Positions 41,832 through 51,809 of a stretch of DNA of 64,000 nucleotides are shown here, one piece after another. Below the pieces are notes generated by a model. It searched no databases, was not told the origin of the DNA, and saw nothing but the letters and a program-made list of their open reading frames with translations. The position numbers were made by a program, and so were the translations under genes. The stretch spans positions 1 through 64,000 of the forward strand of contig JAZQCN010000059.1 of NCBI GenBank assembly GCA_045546315.1, written 5' to 3'. How positions within the stretch are numbered: the stretch's first letter is position 1; each line of letters begins with the position of its first letter. This stretch comes from RGIG2041 sp045546315. Lineage in GTDB: Bacteria > Bacillota > Clostridia > UBA1381 > UMGS1253.

Positions 41832-43226
41832 GTGGTTTTTTCAAGCATTAGCTTTTTAGGCTTATTCCTGCCGCTTACACTGGGTCTGTATTATCTGAAT
41901 AAAAATATCACCTACAGAAATATAATCCTTTTAATTGCGTCTCTGTTTTTCTACGCCTGGGGTGAACCCATTTTAATTCTGGTAATGCTTTTTAGTGCTT
42001 TTATCGGCTACCTTTCGGGCTATGGCGTCGACAAATGGCGCGGCACCTGGAAAGCCAGGGCATCTCTTGTTTTCGCGTTAATCATCGATATCGGCTTATT
42101 GGGTCTTTTCAAATATGCCGGTTTTTTTGTAGCAAACATCAACGCTCTGTTTGGTACAAGCATAAGCTTTTCCGGCTTTGCGCTGCCGCTGGGCATCTCT
42201 TTTTACACATTTCAGATTTTATCCTATGTTGTCGATGTATACCGCGGCGATGCCGGCGTACAAAAAAGGTTTTACAAATTTTTACTCTATGTATCTATGT
42301 TTCCGCAGCTCGTTGCCGGGCCGATTGTTCGCTATGTAGACATTGAACAGCAAATCAAAAACCGAGAGGTATCCGTCAAGCGCTTTGAATATGGTGTAAT
42401 TCGTTTTACGCAAGGTATGTTTAAAAAAGTCATTCTGGCAAATTGTGCGGGCAGCATTGCTACGCAATTGCTCGACGGCGATTTAACTGTGCTTTCTGCC
42501 GCAGGCGCATGGCTCGGTATTCTTATGTATACCTTCCAGATTTATTTCGATTTTTCTTCCTACTCCGATATGGCCATTGGCTTGGGGCATTTCTTCGGAT
42601 TTAAGTTTAAAGAAAACTTCGACTATCCCTACACCTCCAAAAGCATAACCGAATTTTGGAGAAGGTGGCATATTTCCCTCGGAAGCTTTTTCCGGGATTA
42701 TGTATATATTCCACTGGGCGGCAACCGAAAGCACCAACTGCTTAATCTCGGTGTCGTTTGGTTTTTAACCGGCTTCTGGCACGGCGCAAGCTGGAATTTT
42801 ATTTTATGGGGCGTATATTACGGACTGTGGCTCGTTATTGAAAAAAAGCTGATTTTCAAATTTATTGAGCACATCCCTTCATGGATAAGATGTCTGTACA
42901 GCAACGCTGTCGTTGTCGGCGGCTGGGTGCTGTTCTATTTTACCGACTTGTCACAAATCCGCGACTTTCTTCTTGCAGCCTTCGGCGCAAACGCAGGCGT
43001 GAGCAATTTGCTGGTAAAGCAGTTGTTTTTCTCGCACATATGGATTATCCTGCTGATGGTGCTCTGTGCGACGCCACTTTTGAAAAAAGCCGCGCAATGG
43101 CTCCGCAACAGCTTTAAGCCACTCTATGATACACTTTTGCCGATAACGGTAGCTGTTATAATGGCTGTCTGCTTAACTATGCTTGTAAAACAATCGTATA
43201 ACCCATTTTTGTATTTCAGATTTTAA
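41832..43226 (+). CDS. MBOAT-family O-acyltransferase (AlgI-like)
   Basis: A 464-residue membrane-bound O-acyltransferase with about ten hydrophobic segments. The signature ITEFWRRWHISLGSFFRDY and FLTGFWHGASWNF (catalytic histidine) match AlgI/DltB-type proteins that move acetyl groups across the membrane. The start is a GTG after AAAGGAGG. It is paired with a DHHW/AlgJ-like gene 11 bases downstream, forming a likely two-component machine for O-acetylating a surface glycan or wall polymer. Confidence 0.94.
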   Translation: MVFSSISFLGLFLPLTLGLYYLNKNITYRNIILLIASLFFYAWGEPILILVMLFSAFIGYLSGYGVDKWRGTWKARASLVFALIIDIGLLGLFKYAGFFVANINALFGTSISFSGFALPLGISFYTFQILSYVVDVYRGDAGVQKRFYKFLLYVSMFPQLVAGPIVRYVDIEQQIKNREVSVKRFEYGVIRFTQGMFKKVILANCAGSIATQLLDGDLTVLSAAGAWLGILMYTFQIYFDFSSYSDMAIGLGHFFGFKFKENFDYPYTSKSITEFWRRWHISLGSFFRDYVYIPLGGNRKHQLLNLGVVWFLTGFWHGASWNFILWGVYYGLWLVIEKKLIFKFIEHIPSWIRCLYSNAVVVGGWVLFYFTDLSQIRDFLLAAFGANAGVSNLLVKQLFFSHIWIILLMVLCATPLLKKAAQWLRNSFKPLYDTLLPITVAVIMAVCLTMLVKQSYNPFLYFRF

Positions 43227-43237
43227 GGAGGTGCGCA

Positions 43238-44401
43238 ATGCGAGAAAAAATTACATCGTTTGTTTTCGTTTTTGTCCTTTTGGTATGCTTTTCACTCATT
43301 CTGCTGCCCAAAGACGATGCCGCCTCCGCCATTGAGAACAGGCCCTTGGCAGAAATGCCGACATTAACAGCGGAAAAGGTATTCTCCGGCGATTTCAGCT
43401 CAGAATATGAAACATATGTCACCGATAATATCGCCTTCCGAAGCCGCTTCGTTAAAATAGGTACTGCCCTCGAAAAGCTGCGCGGCTATCAAAAAAAGGA
43501 TACCGGCCGAATTATCAATTTCCCCACCGGTACCGCGCTGGTGCTGAATGACGGTAAAATCATGGAGGTTTATAAGGATAAGCCCGATGCAACGCAAAAA
43601 TACATCGAGGTTTTAAACAAATATGCCGAAAAATTTTCCGGCAAGACAAACCTGTACCTGATGCTTGTACCGACACAAATCGAATTCGACCAATCGCCCT
43701 ACAAGGATTTATCCGACAGCGAAAAAGAAATGATTGATTTCGTGTATTCTTCGCTTTCGGATATTCAACCGGTCAATGTGTACGATAAGCTTAAGCGCCA
43801 TACCGGCGAATATATCTATTTTAGAACAGACCACCATTGGACACAACGCGGCGGGCATTACGGCTATCAAAGCTTTGCAGAAGCAAAAGGCTTTTCCCCC
43901 GTACCGCTCGATGCGATGACTGCCAAAAAGCACAGCGGCTTCTTAGGGTATCTTTTTAACCAGGCCAATGTAGACGAGTATAAAAAATACGCGGACGAAA
44001 TCGAATATTTCGAATACGGCGAAAACTATACCGTCACTGTGAAGGGCTATGAAAACGGAAACCCATACACATACCCGTGTAAAATGTATAATCCGCCCGC
44101 GGCGGACGGCACGGTAAACTACGGTCTGTTTATGGGCGGTGACCATCAATTCGCCGAAATAAATACAAACAACAAAAACGGCTCTGTTGCGCTGATTATC
44201 AAAGACTCCTATGCCAATACGGTTATTCCGTTTTTAGCAAACCACTACGAAAAAATTCTGGTTGTTGATCCGAGAAGCTTCTACAGCACAGTTGCCGCAC
44301 TAACCGAAGAATATGAGATTGATGATATCCTTTTTATAAACTACGCTTTGAGCACTACGACGTGGGATGTTATAGACGGCATTGAAAAGATTATGCAATA
44401 A
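43238..44401 (+). CDS. DHHW-family (AlgJ/AlgX-like) acetyltransferase partner
   Basis: A 387-residue extracellular protein with an N-terminal membrane segment (residues 6-23). It has the DHHW family motif FRTDHHWTQRGGHYGY (DHHW at 198-201) and an SGNH-like serine candidate in IIKDSYANTVIPF. Such proteins transfer acetyl groups from the MBOAT partner onto a polysaccharide. AAGGAGGTG precedes the ATG. It forms an operon with the upstream MBOAT gene and ends at a perfect hairpin. Confidence 0.92.
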   Translation: MREKITSFVFVFVLLVCFSLILLPKDDAASAIENRPLAEMPTLTAEKVFSGDFSSEYETYVTDNIAFRSRFVKIGTALEKLRGYQKKDTGRIINFPTGTALVLNDGKIMEVYKDKPDATQKYIEVLNKYAEKFSGKTNLYLMLVPTQIEFDQSPYKDLSDSEKEMIDFVYSSLSDIQPVNVYDKLKRHTGEYIYFRTDHHWTQRGGHYGYQSFAEAKGFSPVPLDAMTAKKHSGFLGYLFNQANVDEYKKYADEIEYFEYGENYTVTVKGYENGNPYTYPCKMYNPPAADGTVNYGLFMGGDHQFAEINTNNKNGSVALIIKDSYANTVIPFLANHYEKILVVDPRSFYSTVAALTEEYEIDDILFINYALSTTTWDVIDGIEKIMQ

Positions 44402-44438
44402 AAAATCATGTATGCATATGCATACATGATTTTTTATT
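44399..44438. terminator. Bidirectional terminator
   Basis: AAAAAATCATGTATGCA and TGCATACATGATTTTTT form a nearly loop-free palindrome between the convergent DHHW gene and spoIVA. Confidence 0.9.
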
Positions 44439-44448
44439 GTGATTTCGG

Positions 44449-45918
44449 TTATAAAATGATGCAAATTAAACCGCCGCTACCCTCGTTTATAATGCGCGAC
44501 AGCGTTTCCTGCAGCTTCTTTTGCGCATCGTCCGGCATACGCCCCAGCTTACTGCGCAGGCCCTCATTGACCAGCTCGTGCAGCGACTTCCCGAAAATGT
44601 TTGACTCCCAAATCTTTTTCGGGTCAGTGTCAAATTCGCTGAGCAAATACGATACAAGCTCCTCGGACTGCTTTTCCGAGCCGACAATCGGGCTGACCTC
44701 TGTTTCAATATCTGCGCGAATCATATGAATGGACGGTGCACTCGCACGCAGCTTCACGCCAAAGCGATTCCCCTGGCGCACGATTTCCGGCTCTTCAAGC
44801 GACAATTCATCAATCGTCGGTGTTACGATGCCATAGCCTTTTTCACTTACCTCGTGCATCGCGTAGGCGATGCGGTCATATTTTTTCTTTGTCTCCGCCA
44901 AGTCGCAAAGCGTGCCAATCAGCGCTTCTTCGCCCGGGATCTGCAAACCGGACAGCTCGGCAAGCACCTCGTAGAACAACTCTTCCGGTGTCTGCAATGC
45001 GATAACAGCCTTCCCTTCGCCGAGTCGGACGCTTTCCGTGCGCACGCTTTTTGCAAATTCACAGGCGGCGAGCTTTTCTGCCGCTCGCGCAATATCGCGC
45101 ACACAGCGCACATCCTCAGTTGCAGCAAGTACGGCCGTATAGAGCGCCTGTTTTAACGGGTGCTCCATATCCAGTCCATCCATCCACTGCGGACAGTTCA
45201 CCGTAATTTCCGCCACCGGGAATCGGTAGAGCACACTTTCTATAATGTGGGTGATGTCCGATTTGTTCAGATTTGCGCAGCTCACGGCAAGCACGGTTTC
45301 ACCGTACTTTTCCTCCAAGCGCTGCGCCAACTCGACAGACGCTTTCGCATATGGGTCGGCACAATTTAATAAAATTACAAACGGCTTGCCGATTTGCTGC
45401 AGTTCGCCAATAACCCTCTCCTCCGCCGCAATATACGCCTCGCGCGTCAGCTCAGAGAAACTGGCATCTGTTGTGACCACCAAGCCAATGGTAGAATGCT
45501 CATAGATAACCTTTTGCGTGCCAAGCTCTGCCGCACGGTCAAACGGAATCGCGTGGTCAAACCAAGGCGTTTGCACCATACGAAGCTCCCCATCCTCCAT
45601 GTGACCAACGGCACCGTCGACCATATAGCCAACACAGTCAATCATACGCACGCGCATTTGCGTGCCGTCCTCGCCAATCAGTTCGACGGCTTCATTCGGC
45701 ACAAACTTTGGCTCTGTTGTCATAATCGTTTTGCCGGATGCACTTTGCGGCAGTTCATCACGCGCGCGGGTTGCTTGATATTCATTTTCCATATTCGGCA
45801 AAACCAGCGTATCCATAAACTTTTTAATGAAGGTCGATTTTCCTGTGCGTACCGGTCCGACAACGCCGATATAAATGTCTCCTTGCGTACGCTGTGCAAT
45901 ATCCTGATAAATGTTCAT
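44449..45918 (-). CDS. spoIVA: Stage IV sporulation protein A
   Basis: A 489-residue spore-coat morphogenetic ATPase that polymerises on the forespore surface and anchors the coat. The N-terminal Walker A is GPVRTGKST, with RMIDCVGYMVDGAVG downstream; the C-terminus ends GSGGLICIIL. Length is typical (about 490). I chose the ATG at 45918 after GGAGGGG; the longer frame upstream has no support. Its presence indicates an endospore former. Confidence 0.97.
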   Translation of the reverse strand: MNIYQDIAQRTQGDIYIGVVGPVRTGKSTFIKKFMDTLVLPNMENEYQATRARDELPQSASGKTIMTTEPKFVPNEAVELIGEDGTQMRVRMIDCVGYMVDGAVGHMEDGELRMVQTPWFDHAIPFDRAAELGTQKVIYEHSTIGLVVTTDASFSELTREAYIAAEERVIGELQQIGKPFVILLNCADPYAKASVELAQRLEEKYGETVLAVSCANLNKSDITHIIESVLYRFPVAEITVNCPQWMDGLDMEHPLKQALYTAVLAATEDVRCVRDIARAAEKLAACEFAKSVRTESVRLGEGKAVIALQTPEELFYEVLAELSGLQIPGEEALIGTLCDLAETKKKYDRIAYAMHEVSEKGYGIVTPTIDELSLEEPEIVRQGNRFGVKLRASAPSIHMIRADIETEVSPIVGSEKQSEELVSYLLSEFDTDPKKIWESNIFGKSLHELVNEGLRSKLGRMPDDAQKKLQETLSRIINEGSGGLICIIL

Positions 45919-46055
45919 AACCCCTCCGTACCTTTCTGCCCGCAAAATATATCCTTGCAAAGCCGCCGCGTGTACACCTGCGGACAAACGGACACGCGTC
46001 TTGCGTTTGTACATATATATTTTGCATGTCCGCGGAATATGAACATTTTTTCAAA

Positions 46056-46088
46056 TAAAAAAAGAATGCGTTTTCGCATTCTTTTTTT
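46056..46088. terminator. Terminator after pfkA
   Basis: AAAAAAAGAATGCG and CGCATTCTTTTTTT with loop TTTT separate pfkA from the downstream spoIVA leader. Confidence 0.92.
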
Positions 46089-46102
46089 ACAGCTTAAATT
46101 TA

Positions 46103-47074
46103 CTACCAGCTCATTACCTTGCACAAGCGAATCAAATCCGGATTGAGCTCCTTCTTCGTCGCAAGTCCCTCGTCAATATCCACATCACATACTCTGTGAT
46201 TCTTTACAACGATTAAGCGGTTGCTCTTACCTTCCATCAAGGCTTCCACCGCCTTAAGGCCCATTTCGCTTGCGCGCACGCGATCCTCTACCGTCGGCGA
46301 GCCGCCGCGCTGGATGTGACCCAAGATGGTCGCTGTCGTTGTAATCCCGGTGCGTCTCTCAATCTCTTCTGCCATTTCAATTGCACCGCCGACACCTTCA
46401 GCTACAATGACAAGATAGTGACTCTTGCCACGGTTTTTACCTTCAATAATCGGACGGAGCACATCCTCGTCAAAATCAAACTTCTTTTCCGGAATGATGA
46501 CTGCCTCTGCGCCGCAGGCAATACCTGCATGCACTGCGATATAACCGGCATCGCGTCCCATAACCTCAATGACAGAGCTACGCTCGTGGCTGGATGCGGT
46601 GTCACGGATTTTATCGATAGCATCCTTTGCCGTATTTAAAGCAGTGTCATAGCCGATGCAGTACTCCGTACAGCCGATGTCGTTGTCAATTGTTGCCGGG
46701 ATACCGATGGTTTTCACGCCGGCCTTTGCCAAATCGCGCGCACCGCGAAACGATCCGTCGCCGCCAATAACCACCAAACCCTCAATGCCGAAAATCTTCG
46801 CGATTTCCGCACCGCGCTGTACGCCCTCCGGCGTGCAAAATTCCTTACATCTCGCTGTTTGTAAAATCGTACCGCCGCGCTGCAGCGTTTCCGAAACGCT
46901 TCGTGCGTTCATTTCAAAAATATCGCCGTTAATCAAACCGTTGTAGCCCTTGCGAATACCCATAACCTCGATGCCGTTATACACAGCCGTACGCACAACG
47001 CTTCGCACAGCCGCATTCATACCCGGCGCATCACCGCCGCTGGTCAATACACCAATCTTCTTAATCTCTGCCAT
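46103..47074 (-). CDS. pfkA: ATP-dependent 6-phosphofructokinase
   Basis: A 323-residue phosphofructokinase of glycolysis. Seen: the N-terminal GVLTSGGDAPGMNAAVR, the ATP-binding GGDGSFRGA, the catalytic TIDNDI and the effector-region HIQRGGSPTVEDR. The GGDGS form fits ATP-dependent rather than pyrophosphate-dependent enzymes. The ATG at 47074 follows GGAGGAGG. It is the last gene behind the DUF2007 gene. Confidence 0.97.
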   Translation of the reverse strand: MAEIKKIGVLTSGGDAPGMNAAVRSVVRTAVYNGIEVMGIRKGYNGLINGDIFEMNARSVSETLQRGGTILQTARCKEFCTPEGVQRGAEIAKIFGIEGLVVIGGDGSFRGARDLAKAGVKTIGIPATIDNDIGCTEYCIGYDTALNTAKDAIDKIRDTASSHERSSVIEVMGRDAGYIAVHAGIACGAEAVIIPEKKFDFDEDVLRPIIEGKNRGKSHYLVIVAEGVGGAIEMAEEIERRTGITTTATILGHIQRGGSPTVEDRVRASEMGLKAVEALMEGKSNRLIVVKNHRVCDVDIDEGLATKKELNPDLIRLCKVMSW

Positions 47075-47124
47075 ATCTGCGCCCTCCTCCAGGCATAATC
47101 TCTGCCTTGTTTTGCTGTCAAAAA

Positions 47125-47322
47125 TCAAAAGTCCGTATCAATGATAATCTCATGCGCCTGCGCAACCTCAGATTCCGGTACAAGCACTTCAATACTGCCA
47201 TCATCCGCAGTTGCCGTGTCATACAACGGGTGCAAACGCGCCATAATATTTTTCTGCTCCAAAAGCTCCTTTAAATGCTTCGCAGTCGCCTTGCTCTTGG
47301 CAATATAAATCACTGTCCACAT
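47125..47322 (-). CDS. DUF2007-like small protein (65 aa)
   Basis: A 65-residue cytoplasmic protein (MWTVIYIAKSKATAKHLKEL start, then ADDGSIEVLVPESEVAQAHEI). The pattern matches DUF2007, sometimes labelled putative signal-transducing protein; the function is unknown. AAGGAG precedes the ATG. It has its own promoter and lies between dnaE and pfkA. Confidence 0.82.
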   Translation of the reverse strand: MWTVIYIAKSKATAKHLKELLEQKNIMARLHPLYDTATADDGSIEVLVPESEVAQAHEIIIDTDF

Positions 47323-47360
47323 AAAATAAGTCTCCTTAAGACATTTTTGATTTCCGTCTT

Positions 47361-47389
47361 ATTGTACACTAAAATTACATAAAATGCAA
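47361..47389 (-). promoter_or_regulatory. Promoter of the DUF2007-pfkA unit
   Basis: Minus-strand TTGCAT (47384-47389) and TACAAT (47361-47366) with a 17-base spacer, in the gap after dnaE. Confidence 0.7.
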
Positions 47390-47396
47390 CTTTTTC

Positions 47397-50300
47397 TTAT
47401 TTATACTTTACACACGCCTCGCCGAACAGTGCGCAAAGCGCTGTGTTCAGCGCCTCCGAGCCATCACACCAAAGCTCACGATTTGTACATTTAATTTCGC
47501 TTGTTTTTTCAAAAAATATACATACCGGAATCTCACCGCTATGCGCAGAAAGTATTTTCTTTGCCTCCTGCCACTTGCCTTCGCAGCCGGTTTCCAGCTT
47601 GATGTACAGTTTTTTGCCGTTCTGCGTTTCAAGCACCTGCTCCAGCGGTGTAATGTTTTCTAAAATCAGTTTCGGCGCTTCATCCTCGCGCAGGCTGACA
47701 CGCGCTTTGATAAATACGATAGCGTCCTCATTAATCATTGATGCACAGCTTTCATACTTTTTCGGAAATACAATCACATCCAGGCTGCCGTACAAATCCT
47801 CAAAACGCAGGAATGCCATCATACTTGCACTCTTTGTCGTTTTGTTGCGGCGCGCCGTAATAATGCCGCCGACCGTAACAAAATCGCCGTCCTTTAATCT
47901 GCCGTCCTGCACAATGGTATATTCACCGTTTTCATCCTGCACGGCAAGGGCATTGATTTCGCCGATATTTGCATTGGAAAAACGCAGAATTGTATCCTTA
48001 TAGTCATCAAGCGGATGCCCGGACAAATACAGCCCGATGGTTTCCTTCTCCATCGCAAGCAGGTCGCGCTTATTATACTCCGGCAATTTTTCAAAATCAT
48101 CTGCAGCCGATTGCTGCACGGGCTCATCATCGAATAAAGACAGCTGCCCCTCCGGTATACCCTTACTGCCGGCGCTGATGGTGCTGACCAGCTGCTCGTA
48201 TACGCCAACCAGGGTTGCGCGCGTATGCCCCAGCGAATCAAAGGTGCCGCAGCGAATCATATTTTCAAGCGCACGCTTGTTCAAATCACTCTTTAACATA
48301 CGCTCCGCAAAATCCGTAAAGCTTTTAAACACGCCGCGCGCTTCGCGCTCCTCTGCAATCTGCACAAGCAATCTGTGACCAACATTTTTAACCGCCTCCA
48401 ACCCGAAGCGGATGTTGCCGTCCTCAACGGTAAAGGCATAGAAGCTTTTATTGATGTCCGGCGGCAAAACGCGAATGCCCAGGCGTTCACATTCCAAAAT
48501 ATAACCGACAGTCTTATCCGTATCGCTCATCGTGCTGCTGATAAGCGCCGCCATGTACTCTGCCGGATAAAAAGCCTTTAAGTATGCCGTCTGATACGCA
48601 ACCACTGCATACGCCGCCGCGTGCGACTTATTAAATGCATAGCTTGCAAAATCCATAATTTCATCGAAAATACTCTTGGCAACCTCTTCCGGAATACCGC
48701 GGCTGATGGCGCCTTCGATGATAACATTACCCGCTTCATCCTTTTGCCCGTAAATGAAGTTTAACCGCTCAACCTCCATAACATCGTGCTTTTTCTTACT
48801 CATCGCACGACGCAAAAGGTCTGCCTTACCGAGCGAATAGCCTGCCAGCTTTTGCACAATCTGCAATACCTGCTCCTGATAGATGATGCACCCATAGGTC
48901 ACATCCAAAATCGACTCCAGCATCGGATGCTTGTAGGTGATTTTTTCAGGGTTGTTTTTATTCCTGATATAACGCGGAATCTGCTCCATCGGACCCGGAC
49001 GGTATAAAGAAATGCCGGCGATAATATCCTCGAGCGAGCTTGGCCGCAATTCCTTCATAAAGTCGCGCATACCGCCGCTTTCCAGCTGGAATACGCCGGA
49101 GGTCTCTCCGGAGGAAATCAGCTCAAAAACTTCCTTGTCGGTATAATCAAGCGTCGATAAATCCAAGCGCTTATTATGCGTTTTTTGTATATTTTCAATT
49201 GCATTTGCAATTACCGTCAGGTTACGCAAACCCAAAAAGTCCATCTTCAGAAGACCCAAGTCGCTTAAATTATCCATATGGTACTGCGTTGTAACAACAT
49301 CTTTAGCGAACTGCAACGGCACATGATGCGATACCGGCTCGCCGGAAATAACCACACCGGCAGCGTGCACGCCACTGTGACGCGGCAGCCCCTCAATTGC
49401 CATCGCCGTATCCAGAAGTGCACGAATGCTTTCGTCGCTGTCATACATCCCTGCAAGCTCCGAATTGATTTCCAGCGCTTTTGCAATGGTCATTTTCAAA
49501 TCAGTCGGCACAAGCTTTGCCACGCGATCCACCGTTGCCAAAGGTACATTTAACGCTCTGCCGACATCGCGGATGGCGGCGCGCGCCTTCAGTGTACCAA
49601 AGGTGATAATCTGTGCCACGCGGTCCGCGCCGTATTTGCGGTTTACATAGTCAATCACCTCGCCGCGGCGCTCGATACAAAAGTCCGTATCAATATCCGG
49701 CATGCTGACACGCTCCGGATTTAAGAAGCGCTCAAACAGCAAATTGTAGCGAAGCGGGTCAATCGTCGTAATATCCAAGGTATAGGCAACAATACTGCCG
49801 GCACCCGAACCACGCCCCGGTCCGACGGCGATGCCGTTGTCCTTTGCATATTTTATAAAATCCCAGACAATCAAAAAGTAGTCAACATAGCCCATGGAGG
49901 AAATAACGCCAAGCTCATACTCCAATCGATCCGTTTGCTCCTTTGTAATCACCGGATAGCGCTTTTTAAGACCGTCACGGCACAGCTTCTCCAGATACGC
50001 GTAGGAGGTATATCCCTCCGGCACATCAAACTTCGGCAAATACACCTGGTCAAAATCAAATTGCATATTACAGCGCTCTGCAATTTTATTGGTGTTTTCT
50101 ACCGCCTCCGGAATCCACGAAAACAGCTCGCGCATCTCCGAACCGCTCTTTAAGTAAAACTCATCCGTTTCAAAGCGCATACGATCCGGGTCTTCAACAG
50201 TTTTACCCATTTGGATGCACATCAGCACATCCTGGTATTTTGCATCCTCACGGCGAATGTAGTGCAAGTCATTTGTGCATACAAGCGGCGCATCAATTTC

Positions 50301-50894
50301 GCGCGCCAGGCGCACCAGTGCCGGATTCGTTTTCTTTTGCTCCTCCAAGCCGTGGTCCTGCAGCTCAATATAGTAGTTTTCTTTTCCGAATAAATTCTGA
50401 TAATAGAGCGCCGTTTGCTTTGCGCCCTCATAATCGCCGTCCAGCAGCATACTCGGCAGCTCACCGGCTAAGCAGGCAGACAGGCAGATTAAGCCCTCAC
50501 TGTGGCGCTCTAAAAGCGCTCTGTCCACACGCGGCTTATAATAAAAGCCTTCCGTAAAAGCATCGGAAACCATTTGTATTAAGTTTTGATAGCCGACATT
50601 GTCCTTGCACAAAAGCACAAGATGGTGATTTCTTCCGTCCATTTCGTGCGATTTATCAAAGCGCGTGCGCGGACATACATAAACCTCACAACCGATAATC
50701 GGCTTAATGCCCGCCGCCGTTGCCGCCTTATAAAAGTCGACCGCACCGTACATTACACCGTGATCTGTCATCGCGATGGCGTCCATATTCATTTGCTTAG
50801 CGGTTTCCACCAGCTTCTTTACCGGTGCGGCTCCGTCTAAGAGTGAATATTCGGTATGTACATGTAAATGTGTAAATTTAACAGTTTCTATCAT
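47397..50894 (-). CDS. dnaE: DNA polymerase III alpha subunit (DnaE)
   Basis: An 1165-residue replicative polymerase of the DnaE type. The N-terminal PHP domain opens with HLHVHTEYSLLDGA. The polymerase active-site aspartates are in SMPDIDTDF, and GPGRGSGAGSIVAY and helix-hairpin-helix and OB-fold regions follow. Many Firmicutes also carry PolC, which is not in this window. It starts 24 bases after whiA in the same direction. Confidence 0.97.
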   Translation of the reverse strand: MIETVKFTHLHVHTEYSLLDGAAPVKKLVETAKQMNMDAIAMTDHGVMYGAVDFYKAATAAGIKPIIGCEVYVCPRTRFDKSHEMDGRNHHLVLLCKDNVGYQNLIQMVSDAFTEGFYYKPRVDRALLERHSEGLICLSACLAGELPSMLLDGDYEGAKQTALYYQNLFGKENYYIELQDHGLEEQKKTNPALVRLAREIDAPLVCTNDLHYIRREDAKYQDVLMCIQMGKTVEDPDRMRFETDEFYLKSGSEMRELFSWIPEAVENTNKIAERCNMQFDFDQVYLPKFDVPEGYTSYAYLEKLCRDGLKKRYPVITKEQTDRLEYELGVISSMGYVDYFLIVWDFIKYAKDNGIAVGPGRGSGAGSIVAYTLDITTIDPLRYNLLFERFLNPERVSMPDIDTDFCIERRGEVIDYVNRKYGADRVAQIITFGTLKARAAIRDVGRALNVPLATVDRVAKLVPTDLKMTIAKALEINSELAGMYDSDESIRALLDTAMAIEGLPRHSGVHAAGVVISGEPVSHHVPLQFAKDVVTTQYHMDNLSDLGLLKMDFLGLRNLTVIANAIENIQKTHNKRLDLSTLDYTDKEVFELISSGETSGVFQLESGGMRDFMKELRPSSLEDIIAGISLYRPGPMEQIPRYIRNKNNPEKITYKHPMLESILDVTYGCIIYQEQVLQIVQKLAGYSLGKADLLRRAMSKKKHDVMEVERLNFIYGQKDEAGNVIIEGAISRGIPEEVAKSIFDEIMDFASYAFNKSHAAAYAVVAYQTAYLKAFYPAEYMAALISSTMSDTDKTVGYILECERLGIRVLPPDINKSFYAFTVEDGNIRFGLEAVKNVGHRLLVQIAEEREARGVFKSFTDFAERMLKSDLNKRALENMIRCGTFDSLGHTRATLVGVYEQLVSTISAGSKGIPEGQLSLFDDEPVQQSAADDFEKLPEYNKRDLLAMEKETIGLYLSGHPLDDYKDTILRFSNANIGEINALAVQDENGEYTIVQDGRLKDGDFVTVGGIITARRNKTTKSASMMAFLRFEDLYGSLDVIVFPKKYESCASMINEDAIVFIKARVSLREDEAPKLILENITPLEQVLETQNGKKLYIKLETGCEGKWQEAKKILSAHSGEIPVCIFFEKTSEIKCTNRELWCDGSEALNTALCALFGEACVKYK

Positions 50895-50918
50895 AGCTTT
50901 ATCCTCTGCATTACTTCA

Positions 50919-51806
50919 TTACAGACTCTCTGCAATTTCCAATATTTTCACCAAGCGGTGATTTGCTCCCGATTTGCCAATCGGCGGCGACAGCATCATT
51001 GCCAAATCCGCCAACGACAGCTCCGGATTCTCCAGCCGCACCTTCGCCATCTCACAAAGCTGCGGCGGAAGTGCATCCAACCCAATGATGCGGTCAATTT
51101 TCATAATTGCGGCAATTTGGCGCTGTGCAGCATTCATTGTTTTTGTCAAATTCGCACTGTCGCAATTCATCTGCCGATTTACGCGATTGCGCACCTCGCG
51201 CTCGATTTTGATGTTATAAAAATCCATCATGCGTATCCCTGCGCCGACAAGACCAAGCAGCTCTGCAATTGCTTCGCTGTCCTTTAAATATACAACGAAC
51301 TGATTTTTACGAACTGCCAGTCCGGCAATATAGCCGTTTGCCGCCAAAAGCTCCGTCAAATAATCTGCCGCCTTCGGATTTGTTGTCACAAATTCAATAT
51401 GATAGTTTTTTTCCGGGTCTGCTACCGAGCCGCCGCCTAAAAATGCGCCGCGCAAAAAGCTTGCCGCACAGCATCCCGTTTCTGCGCTGAGCAGCTGCGG
51501 TGTCAAATCCTTCGTTACACCGACGGCACTGAGCAAGCTCTGCACATCTGCCGCGTTTACTCGCACGGTATCCCAGCCGCCCGCCTTCTTCGGCGGCTCT
51601 ACGGCAGCCGCATTCGTCAATGTAACCTCACGGACCAGCGTTTGAATCCTGTCGGCAATGTTTTTATTCTCTATATTAAACTTTAATTCCCCTTGCCGCA
51701 GCACCGAGGCAAAGCAAACAAGGGCTGCAAGCTCACTTTGCTTGCAGCACCAGGTTTCTGCCGTCACTTTACATAATGCGTTTTTGGTTTCTGCGGAAAA
51801 GGTCAT
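50919..51806 (-). CDS. whiA: Sporulation/cell-division regulator WhiA
   Basis: A 295-residue protein with a LAGLIDADG-homing-endonuclease-like N-terminal domain (SFLRGAFLGGGSVADPEKNYH) and a C-terminal helix-turn-helix (LPPQLCEMAKVRLENPELSL then GKSGANHRL). WhiA is a conserved DNA-binding protein of Gram-positive bacteria linked to division and sporulation. GAGGT precedes the ATG, three bases after rapZ. Confidence 0.96.
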   Translation of the reverse strand: MTFSAETKNALCKVTAETWCCKQSELAALVCFASVLRQGELKFNIENKNIADRIQTLVREVTLTNAAAVEPPKKAGGWDTVRVNAADVQSLLSAVGVTKDLTPQLLSAETGCCAASFLRGAFLGGGSVADPEKNYHIEFVTTNPKAADYLTELLAANGYIAGLAVRKNQFVVYLKDSEAIAELLGLVGAGIRMMDFYNIKIEREVRNRVNRQMNCDSANLTKTMNAAQRQIAAIMKIDRIIGLDALPPQLCEMAKVRLENPELSLADLAMMLSPPIGKSGANHRLVKILEIAESL

Positions 51807-51809
51807 ATT

